Assembly: GCF_000381365.1 (NCBI RefSeq)
Contig: NZ_KB905466.1
Location: 2,964,821-3,028,820 of the forward strand
Direction of reading: 5' to 3'
DNA length: 64,000 bases
Source of the DNA: Bacteroides salyersiae WAL 10018 = DSM 18765 = JCM 12988
GTDB lineage: Bacteria > Bacteroidota > Bacteroidia > Bacteroidales > Bacteroidaceae
The first letter of the stretch is position 1. Each line of letters starts with the position of its first letter. Positions 1-6,992 of this stretch are shown piece after piece. The notes under the pieces are model-generated. The model ran no database searches. It was given only the letters and a program-made list of their open reading frames with translations, and was not told where the DNA came from. Made by a program: the position numbers and the translations under genes.

Positions 1-37
1 CGGATGTTCTTACCGACAACATCCGGGTGTTTTTTAC
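1..37 (+). terminator. Rho-independent terminator of an upstream gene
   Basis: CGGATGTT and AACATCCG form an 8-bp stem around a nine-base loop, followed by GGTG and a T-tract. It points rightwards, so it probably ends a gene lying left of the window. Confidence 0.75.
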
Positions 38-343
38 ATTAGATTTTATGGCTATATGATAATACCTTGTTTATTAATTGTTTAAACTCTTCATGAGCAA
101 AGGCAAAGATACGATTATTCTCGGGGCATTTGTTTTGAATAAATTATTTTTTATTTTTTATCCAATGCTTTTTCAAATCAGGTTGTCTTCTAAAAGTATA
201 GTAATAAAAAAGATGTGGAAATATGGAAACGACGACATTAGTTAAGGGGCGTTCTTTTATTTTTGGAAAGTCTGATTAACAGAAAAATACTTGATTTATT
301 TCTTTCACACAATTTTTTTTCGGTTTTGTAGTTCTTTATACTG
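38..343. other. Intergenic region without a gene
   Basis: This AT-rich stretch contains no credible reading frame. The one structured signal is CAAAGATA at 104-111, which reads TATCTTTG on the minus strand and would fit a -7 element directed out of the window. No matching -33 TTG is seen at the right distance. A promoter for the following porP gene is expected near 290-330, but only a poor match (CGGTTTTG at 321-328) is present. Confidence 0.5.
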
Positions 344-1309
344 ATGAACCGGTTTTTTTTTATATGTATTCTCACCACTTTGGCTTTATTTACCTCATCA
401 AAGGTCAAAGCGCAGTTTGATGTGCACTTCAATCAATATTGGGACTTGAAGGGCTTCTATAATCCTGCTTGGGCGGGACAAACAGATAAACTAAATATCG
501 CCGGAACTTATTCCATGCAGATGATGGGTTTCACTCATTCACCCCGTACGATGTATTTTGGAGCAGATATGCCTTTTTCGCTGTTTAATAAAAAACATGG
601 AGCAGGAGCGGGATTTTTTAGTGATGCGATCGGTCTTTTTCGCAACCAGCGTGTTTGGCTGCAATATTCTTATAAACACCAGATTGGAAAAGGAAGGCTG
701 GGCGTGGGATTACAATTGGGTTTTGTCAGTGTCTCGTTTGATCCGGAAAATATCTATTTAGGAGAAGATAAGCAGGAGGACCCTGCTTTTCCGACGGAAC
801 AGAAAAATGGTATGGGGCTTGACTTGGGGGTCGGAGGATTTTATTCACATCCGAAATTTTATGTCGGCTTCTCCGGACATCACCTTACTTCGCCGACCAT
901 AGAAATGGGGACTACAGAGGCCGGTGCAACGAGTAGTCTAAAGATTGATCCAATGCTTTATTTCACTGGCGGATACAATATTCAGACTCGTAATCCGTTA
1001 GTTTCCATACAACCGTCGCTATTATTACAGAGTGATTTAAATAAGGTAAGAGCCGATCTGACAGGACGTGTATTGTATACTTTTAATGAAAGAGTTTTTG
1101 TCGGAGGGCTTACTTATTCACCGGGAGTTTCCTTTACAGTAAGTATCGGAGCTACGATTCGTGGAGTGACGGTGGGATATGCTTACGAAGCTTATACGTC
1201 AAAAATCGGAATCGGGAATGGCAGTCACGATTTGATAGTAAGTTATGCGATGGATATCAATTTATTTAAGAAAAGTAAGAATAAACATAAGAGTGTACGA
1301 ATCTTATAA
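344..1309 (+). CDS. PorP/SprF family type IX secretion outer-membrane protein
   Basis: This 321-residue protein begins with a signal peptide (about residues 1-23, hydrophobic core then SSKVKA before QFD). The rest is the Gly/aromatic-rich alternating pattern of the PorP/SprF outer-membrane barrel family, with the typical early motif NQYWDLKGFYNPAWAG (asparagine, proline and glycine positions conserved). Family members sit in the outer membrane and work with the GldK/GldN ring or anchor surface proteins. It is the first gene of a tight cluster with gldK, gldL, gldM and gldN, with gldK starting 15 bp downstream, which is the standard context for this family. The start is the ATG that gives an uninterrupted signal peptide. 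Assignment to the family is firm; whether it is PorP itself or a SprF paralogue cannot be decided here. Confidence 0.9.
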   Translation: MNRFFFICILTTLALFTSSKVKAQFDVHFNQYWDLKGFYNPAWAGQTDKLNIAGTYSMQMMGFTHSPRTMYFGADMPFSLFNKKHGAGAGFFSDAIGLFRNQRVWLQYSYKHQIGKGRLGVGLQLGFVSVSFDPENIYLGEDKQEDPAFPTEQKNGMGLDLGVGGFYSHPKFYVGFSGHHLTSPTIEMGTTEAGATSSLKIDPMLYFTGGYNIQTRNPLVSIQPSLLLQSDLNKVRADLTGRVLYTFNERVFVGGLTYSPGVSFTVSIGATIRGVTVGYAYEAYTSKIGIGNGSHDLIVSYAMDINLFKKSKNKHKSVRIL

Positions 1310-1323
1310 TTGTGGAGAAAAGG

Positions 1324-2754
1324 ATGAAAAGTAAAAACTGTATAGCAGTGGCGTTACTGGTCGCTTTGCTTTCTTCGTGTATGGGACGCATGGCAGGAGG
1401 TGGCGGTACCGGCGGAGAAGTGGTAGGCGTCAGTGTCACGGCATGGAACGAGCCGGCTCCTTATGGTATGGTGCTGATAAAACGCGGTTCTCTTAAGATA
1501 GGACCGGAAGAACAGGACTCACTTTGGGGAGCACCTGTGCCGACAAAGGAAATCTCGGTTGAGTCTTTTTGGATGGATGAGACAGAAGTAACGGTATCTG
1601 AATACAAGCAATTTGTGTACTGGGTGCGCGACTCTATTATCCGTGAACGTCTGGCAGATCCTGCGTACGGAGGTAATGAAGCTTATAAAATCGAAGAAGA
1701 CCGGGAGGGTAATCCTATCAAGCCATATCTGAACTGGTCGAAACCCATTCCTTGGAAAAAGCCTACGGAAGATGAGTTGATGGCGATTCAGAGTGTATAC
1801 AAAAAGCATCCGATCGATGGTACGACGATGCTGGACGCTTCTCAGATGAACTATTATTATGAGGTTTTTGATTATGTGGAAGCTGCCAAGCGTCGGAATC
1901 GTTTGAATCCGAATGAACGGAATAAGAATACAGATATCGAAGTTAATCCGGACGAGGTGATCATGATCTCCAAAGATACGGCTTATATTGATGATGACGG
2001 TCGTATTGTGAATCGTACGATTACGCGGCCTCTCTCCAGCGAATGGGATTTCCTGAACAGTTATATAATCAACGTTTATCCAGATACGACATGTTGGGTG
2101 AATGATTTTCCGAATGCGAATAATGAATCGTACATGCGGTTGTATTTCAATCATCCGAGTTACAATGAGAATCCGATCGTAGGAGTTAGCTGGGAACAGG
2201 CGAATGCTTTCTGTGTGTGGCGTACGAACTATTTAATGGCTGGTTTGAAAGGACAGGCGCGATTCATACAGCGTTATCGGCTCCCGACAGAAGTGGAGTG
2301 GGAGTTTGCCGCGCGTGGACGTGACGGTAATAAGTATCCGTGGTCGGATGAAGAGACCAAGGATGAAAAAGGATGTTATAAAGCCAACTATAAACCGGGC
2401 AAGGGTGATTATACCAAAGACGGTAACCTGATAACTACTCGTGTAGGTGCCTATTCTCCTAATGTGAACGGGTTGTATGATATGGCTGGTAATGTTTCCG
2501 AATGGACATCGACTGTTTATACTGAATCAGGAGTGATGTCGATGAACGATTTTAATCCGGAATTGCAATACAATGCTGCTGTTGAAGACCCTTACCGTAT
2601 GAAGAAGAAAGTGATTCGCGGCGGTTCATGGAAAGACGTGAATGCCCTTATCCGTTCGGATGCCCGTGCTTCGGAATATCAGAATGAACAACGTTCCTAT
2701 ATCGGTTTCCGGTGCGTGCGTACACAAGTTGGTTATAATAAGAAAGGAAGGTAA
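1324..2754 (+). CDS. gldK: Type IX secretion lipoprotein GldK/PorK
   Basis: The product is about 476 residues. A GTG at 1312 is in frame, but ATG 1324 gives a clean lipoprotein signal peptide whose lipobox LSSC puts the lipidated cysteine near residue 19. The body is a formylglycine-generating-enzyme/sulfatase-modifying-factor fold, recognisable by the C-terminal blocks GNVSEWT, RGGSWKD and GFRCVRT. In the family this fold is structural: GldK/PorK pairs with GldN/PorN to make the large periplasmic ring under the outer membrane. It follows the porP-like gene by 14 bp and precedes gldL by 2 bp, so the genes are surely co-transcribed. Confidence 0.93.
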   Translation: MKSKNCIAVALLVALLSSCMGRMAGGGGTGGEVVGVSVTAWNEPAPYGMVLIKRGSLKIGPEEQDSLWGAPVPTKEISVESFWMDETEVTVSEYKQFVYWVRDSIIRERLADPAYGGNEAYKIEEDREGNPIKPYLNWSKPIPWKKPTEDELMAIQSVYKKHPIDGTTMLDASQMNYYYEVFDYVEAAKRRNRLNPNERNKNTDIEVNPDEVIMISKDTAYIDDDGRIVNRTITRPLSSEWDFLNSYIINVYPDTTCWVNDFPNANNESYMRLYFNHPSYNENPIVGVSWEQANAFCVWRTNYLMAGLKGQARFIQRYRLPTEVEWEFAARGRDGNKYPWSDEETKDEKGCYKANYKPGKGDYTKDGNLITTRVGAYSPNVNGLYDMAGNVSEWTSTVYTESGVMSMNDFNPELQYNAAVEDPYRMKKKVIRGGSWKDVNALIRSDARASEYQNEQRSYIGFRCVRTQVGYNKKGR

Positions 2755-2756
2755 TT

Positions 2757-3608
2757 ATGACAAATAGAGAAAACAAGAGAAGCCTGCGGCAGAAAATACA
2801 AGATTTTATGTCTACTCCTAAAGGACAGACGATTATGAATTATGCTTATAATTGGGGAGCATCGGTTGTAATTATGGGTACACTTTTTAAGTTGACTCAT
2901 TTGCCGGGAGCTAACTTTATGCTATTTGCCGGGATGGGTACGGAGGTTTTGATATTTTTCCTTTCGGCTTTCGATCTTTCGGGAGTGAAAAGGGATGGCA
3001 CCAATGCAGGGGCTTCTGTATCATTGGGAGGAAACATACAAGCCGGAAATATTGTGTCCGGTGATGCTGTTGCCGATAATACGGAATTTTCCGGAATGTC
3101 GTCTGCGGATGATGTACCTGCCGGAAATAGGATTGCAGGGGGAGGCCCTTCGATTGTAGTGGTGCAAGGAGGAAGTGCTATGCAGGCGGGTACTCCGATA
3201 CAGACCGGTTCTCAGAATATATCTCCGATGCCTGCCGGCCAGCCGGTTCAGCCAATTCAGCCTGTTCAAACTGTTCAGCCTGCTCCTGCTGCTCCGTCGG
3301 CCCCGCCTATCACACCGGAAATGGAGGAAGCTACCACAGCTTATTTGGAGCAGTTGAAAGCAATGACCGAGATGCTTTCCCGTTGTACAGAGCAGGCACA
3401 AAGTGTTTCACAAGACACAGAACAGATGAATATGCTCAGCAAGAACCTTGCCGGTATCAATGCTATCTACGAAATGCAGTTGCGTAGTGTCAGCACACAG
3501 ATAGGAACCATCGATCAGGTACATGAACAAACCCGCAGAATGGCTCGTCAGATTGAAGAACTTAATGAAGTATATGCTCGTATGTTGCAGGCTATGACTT
3601 CTAAATAA
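2757..3608 (+). CDS. gldL: Type IX secretion motor protein GldL/PorL
   Basis: This 283-residue inner-membrane protein has two N-terminal helices (about residues 29-46 and 52-71) and a long cytoplasmic tail. GldL is the stator-like half of the proton-driven GldLM motor. The charged membrane residues typical of the family are visible: K45 and H48 at the end of helix 1 and E63 in helix 2. After the helices comes a low-complexity linker rich in Gly/Ala and then a PVQPIQPVQ-type Pro/Gln repeat (about 160-185), followed by a predicted coiled coil (about 190-280). The linker is longer than a minimal GldL but such expansions are common. It starts 2 bp after gldK and ends 12 bp before gldM. Confidence 0.93.
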   Translation: MTNRENKRSLRQKIQDFMSTPKGQTIMNYAYNWGASVVIMGTLFKLTHLPGANFMLFAGMGTEVLIFFLSAFDLSGVKRDGTNAGASVSLGGNIQAGNIVSGDAVADNTEFSGMSSADDVPAGNRIAGGGPSIVVVQGGSAMQAGTPIQTGSQNISPMPAGQPVQPIQPVQTVQPAPAAPSAPPITPEMEEATTAYLEQLKAMTEMLSRCTEQAQSVSQDTEQMNMLSKNLAGINAIYEMQLRSVSTQIGTIDQVHEQTRRMARQIEELNEVYARMLQAMTSK

Positions 3609-3620
3609 AAAAGAACGATT

Positions 3621-5117
3621 ATGAGTTTTGGATCACAGACACCGCGCCAGAAGATGATAAACCTTATGTATATCGTTCTTATGGCATTGCTGGCACTCAA
3701 CGTATCATCGGATGTGTTGCGTGGTTTTACTCTTGTGGACGAAAGCCTGACGCGTTCTACCTCCAACTCTGCCGAACAGAACCGTTCTCTTTATAATTCG
3801 CTGGCGGAATATATGGAGAAGAATCCGGAGAAAGTGGGGCCGTGGTATGAGAAAGCAATGCATGTAAAGCGGATATCCGACTCGCTCTATGTTTTTGTAG
3901 GAGATTTAAAGGCAAAGATCAACGAATCGAATCAGGAAGATTTGGAAGCAGCTTCCTATGTGATGTTTTCTCCGCGTACCGGGAAAGGTAAAGAGTTGGC
4001 ATTAGGCATAAGTCAATATAAAAATGAAATTTTGGCACTGATAGAAGATCCGGTGCAGAAAAAAATTATTAGTGATAATCTTACGTTGAATATTCCCCGT
4101 CTTTTTGAAGGTACTCCGGTTGCAGCTGCCGTTACATTGCTGACCAAATTGCAGAGTGATGTGCGCTATGCCGAGGGGGAAGTCCTCCATACGCTGACAA
4201 AAGATATCGATGTACATGATGTACGTGTGAACCAGATCAATGCCTATGTGATTCCAAGTTCGCAGAATGTTGTGCGGGGAGGAAAGTTGAGTGCACAGAT
4301 TATTTTGGCAGCCGTAGATACGACTCAGCGTCCTTCTATATTTATCGGTGACAAGCAATTACCGGAAGAGGCTCATGGCTTTTATGAAACGGTATGCAAC
4401 AATACAGGGGAATTTACGCTTGCCGGATATCTGGAGTTGAATCATGGAAACGGAGATGTGTTGCGGCGTGATTTTTCACAGAAATATACGGTGGTAGAAC
4501 CTTCTGCTACGGTGTCGGCAACATTGATGAATGTATTGTATGCCGGATATGACAACCCGATCAGTATATCTGTTCCGGGAGTACCGAGCGGGCAGGTGCA
4601 GGCAAGCATTGTGAATGGGAATGGTACCCTGCAGCGGGTAGCTAATGGATATGTGGCACGGCCTGCAACCATCGGTAAAGAGGCCGTGATACGGGTCACT
4701 GCAACAGTAGACGGACGTACACAGGTGATGGGTGATCATTCTTACCGGGTGCGCCAATTGCCCGACCCTTCTCCGTTCATTGAATATAAGGATGCTAACG
4801 GTAATTTGAAGCGTTATAGAGGTGGAAGCGGATTGTCGAAAGCTGTGTTGATGAATACGGAAGGTATTGTTGCTGCTATCGATGACGGACTGTTGAATAT
4901 AAACTTCCAGGTACTTGGCTTTGAAACTACTTTTTTTGATAATATGGGTAATGCGGTTCCGGAAGTTTCGTCCGGCTCTAATTTCTCATCCCGTCAGAAA
5001 GATATGTTCCGGCGTTTATCCCGCGGAAAACGGTTTTATATCTCCCGGGTACGTGCTAAAGGACCGGACGGTGTAGAACGGTCATTGCCTACGACGTTGG
5101 AAGTAATAGTAAATTAG
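3621..5117 (+). CDS. gldM: Type IX secretion motor/shaft protein GldM/PorM
   Basis: This 498-residue protein has a short cytoplasmic N-terminus containing TPRQKM (Arg9), a single membrane helix (about residues 12-29, ending LALNVSSD), and a long periplasmic region. The length and layout match GldM/PorM, whose helix inserts into the GldL pentamer and whose periplasmic Ig-like domains reach up to the GldKN ring to transmit motor motion. The periplasmic part starts with a helical domain and continues as beta-rich repeats, consistent with the known D1-D4 order. The motor arginine is intact, so the protein looks functional. Confidence 0.93.
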   Translation: MSFGSQTPRQKMINLMYIVLMALLALNVSSDVLRGFTLVDESLTRSTSNSAEQNRSLYNSLAEYMEKNPEKVGPWYEKAMHVKRISDSLYVFVGDLKAKINESNQEDLEAASYVMFSPRTGKGKELALGISQYKNEILALIEDPVQKKIISDNLTLNIPRLFEGTPVAAAVTLLTKLQSDVRYAEGEVLHTLTKDIDVHDVRVNQINAYVIPSSQNVVRGGKLSAQIILAAVDTTQRPSIFIGDKQLPEEAHGFYETVCNNTGEFTLAGYLELNHGNGDVLRRDFSQKYTVVEPSATVSATLMNVLYAGYDNPISISVPGVPSGQVQASIVNGNGTLQRVANGYVARPATIGKEAVIRVTATVDGRTQVMGDHSYRVRQLPDPSPFIEYKDANGNLKRYRGGSGLSKAVLMNTEGIVAAIDDGLLNINFQVLGFETTFFDNMGNAVPEVSSGSNFSSRQKDMFRRLSRGKRFYISRVRAKGPDGVERSLPTTLEVIVN

Positions 5118-5143
5118 TAAAGAATTAAAATTACGAGTTACGA

Positions 5144-6256
5144 ATGATGAAACGTAAGATTATTATAGCTGTTGGAGTTGCATTATTGTTGGGTACGCTT
5201 CCCACATGGGCGCAACCGAAAGCACGCGCTGCTCAGGAAGAGGATAAGAGTGCTAACGAACTTTCTGTTCGTGCTCAGACGAGATATCCTCATTCGAAAG
5301 CGCTTCCACAGGACGTGGTATGGACGCGTGAGATTTATCGTACATTGGATATGACGAAGGAGGAGAACGGTGCCCTGTACTATCCTGTCGAACCTATCGG
5401 AGATAGGATGAATCTTTTTACACTGATCTTTAAATTGCTGGCACAGAAGAAGATTCCGGCTTATGAGTATATGCTGGATGGAACTGAACGGTTGACTGCA
5501 GATAATGAAATAAAATTCCGTGACGTGCTGGATCGTTTCAGCATTTATTACGAACAGAAAAAGCTGAAGAATCGGAAAGACAGTGTGCTGATGATTGATA
5601 ATAGTGATGTGCCCTCTGCCGATATATTGAGTTATTTCATTAAAGAAGTGTGGTATTTCGATCAGAGAACTTCAACATATGGTTCGGTAATAACAGCTAT
5701 TTGCCCGGTGTATCACCGTTCGGAGGATTTTAGCTCGGAACGGGTCAAATTGCCTATGTTCTGGATTGATTATAAGGATCTTGCACCTTATCTGAATGGA
5801 GCCATGGTAATGGCCAGTAATTTTAATAATGTAGCTAATCGTAGTATGGATGATTTCTTTGTAACCCGTCAATATGCCGGTGAGATTTATAAAACTACCA
5901 ATCTACAGAATCGTCCATTGGCTGAGTATTGTAAAACGGATAGTGCAATGACGGCAGAGCAAAAGCGTATTGAGGCTGAATTGGTTAGTTTTGAGAAGCA
6001 TTTGTATGGTTCCGATACTCTTTCGACAGTAGCCAAACAAACGGCCAAAGAAAAGGTAACTACAAAGAAAGCTGCCAAAACGGCTACTAAAGGAGAAGAG
6101 GGGGCAAACGTTGAGCAGGGAGCGGCCGAACCACAAGAAGCGGTGAAAACGAATTCGAAAAAGAAAGGACGCGAAAAATCTTCTTCCAGCGCTCGTCAAG
6201 GATCTAAGCGCGAGTCTGCAGCACCGAAAGCATCGGTTCGAAGACAAAGACGATGA
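5144..6256 (+). CDS. gldN: Type IX secretion ring protein GldN/PorN with basic tail
   Basis: This 370-residue protein starts with a signal peptide (about 1-23, cleaved after TWA). The conserved GldN core runs to about residue 295 and includes WTREIYRTLD near residue 65 and the IYYEQK and EVWYFD blocks. GldN/PorN binds GldK in the periplasmic ring. The last 71 residues (about 300-370) form a low-complexity tail rich in Lys, Ala, Arg and Ser that resembles histone-like sequence and appears disordered. It ends the cluster; a new promoter lies before the next gene. Confidence 0.92.
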   Translation: MMKRKIIIAVGVALLLGTLPTWAQPKARAAQEEDKSANELSVRAQTRYPHSKALPQDVVWTREIYRTLDMTKEENGALYYPVEPIGDRMNLFTLIFKLLAQKKIPAYEYMLDGTERLTADNEIKFRDVLDRFSIYYEQKKLKNRKDSVLMIDNSDVPSADILSYFIKEVWYFDQRTSTYGSVITAICPVYHRSEDFSSERVKLPMFWIDYKDLAPYLNGAMVMASNFNNVANRSMDDFFVTRQYAGEIYKTTNLQNRPLAEYCKTDSAMTAEQKRIEAELVSFEKHLYGSDTLSTVAKQTAKEKVTTKKAAKTATKGEEGANVEQGAAEPQEAVKTNSKKKGREKSSSSARQGSKRESAAPKASVRRQRR

Positions 6257-6271
6257 ACAAAATAGTTCTAA

Positions 6272-6304
6272 TTTGTGTTTTTAATTTTTAAATACATATC
6301 TTTG
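6272..6304 (+). promoter_or_regulatory. Bacteroidota promoter of the beta-barrel gene
   Basis: TTTG at 6272-6275 and TATCTTTG at 6297-6304 are separated by 21 bp, a perfect fit to the Bacteroidota sigma-70-type consensus. The start codon of the next gene is 27 bp downstream. Confidence 0.8.
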
Positions 6305-6331
6305 TATCGGATTTTAAATACAATTTGATTT

Positions 6332-6916
6332 ATGAAAAGAATTATTAATGTATTATTGGTAGCTGTATGTATCGCTATGGCTATGCCCGCTCAGGCACAA
6401 CTTAAATGGGGTGTTAAAGGTGGTTTGAATGTTTCGAAGGTTACTTTCGATAGTGATTTGCTGAAATCAGATAATATGGCTGGTTTCTTTATCGGGCCGA
6501 TGGCAGAATTTACGATTCCAGTGGTGGGGCTCGGTGTAGACGGCTCGTTATTGTTTTCTCAGAAAGGTGTGAAGGCTGATAGTGATGCTTCTAAACAGTA
6601 CGGTTTTGATATTCCTGTAAATTTGAAATATAATATAGGTTTGGGAAGCCTGTTTGGTATTTATATAGCCGCCGGTCCTGATTTCTATTTTGATATCTCT
6701 AAGGATAAAAGTGTGGCAAATATAGCTGAGGCTAAGAAAAAACGTGCACAAGTTGGTATAAACGTGGGAGCTGGTGTGAAGTTGTTGGGACATCTCCAAA
6801 TAGGTGCGAATTATAATATCCCATTGGGGGACAGCTTTTCATTGGAAGCTGTAGGGCATGCTCTGGGCGGTGCTAAAACCAAGACTTGGCAAGTTTCTGC
6901 CGCTTACATTTTTTAA
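6332..6916 (+). CDS. Small outer-membrane beta-barrel protein (PorT-like family)
   Basis: This 194-residue protein has a signal peptide (about 1-22, ending AQA before QLKWG) and a barrel domain that opens with WGVKGGLN, a common start of the PF13568-type outer-membrane barrel family, and ends in an aromatic strand SAAYIF. The family is often labelled PorT-like, but most members have no proven role in secretion. It lies directly after the type IX genes behind its own promoter and terminator, so it is a separate unit. Whether it assists type IX secretion or is a generic small porin cannot be told from sequence. Confidence 0.8.
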   Translation: MKRIINVLLVAVCIAMAMPAQAQLKWGVKGGLNVSKVTFDSDLLKSDNMAGFFIGPMAEFTIPVVGLGVDGSLLFSQKGVKADSDASKQYGFDIPVNLKYNIGLGSLFGIYIAAGPDFYFDISKDKSVANIAEAKKKRAQVGINVGAGVKLLGHLQIGANYNIPLGDSFSLEAVGHALGGAKTKTWQVSAAYIF

Positions 6917-6942
6917 AGATATTTTCTTTAACAACTAAACAT

Positions 6943-6975
6943 AGAGGCTCCTGCTAAGCGGGAGCCTCTTTTTTT
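6943..6975 (+). terminator. Rho-independent terminator
   Basis: GAGGCTCC and GGAGCCTC form a perfect 8-bp stem followed by seven or more T residues, ending the barrel gene. Confidence 0.92.
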
Positions 6976-6976
6976 G

Positions 6977-6984
6977 TATCTTTG
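6977..6984 (+). promoter_or_regulatory. Possible -7 element for priA
   Basis: TATCTTTG lies 9 bp before the priA ATG and directly after the upstream terminator. No good -33 element is visible because that position falls inside the terminator stem. If used, the mRNA would be almost leaderless. Confidence 0.5.
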
Positions 6985-6992
6985 TATCCGCA

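Noticed and set aside
104..111. Minus-strand promoter near the window start
   Set aside because: The TATCTTTG match lacks a -33 TTG at the right distance and its target lies outside the window, so it is noted only within the intergenic entry.
1312..1323. GTG start for GldK
   Set aside because: The ATG at 1324 gives a standard lipoprotein signal peptide; the extra four residues add nothing.
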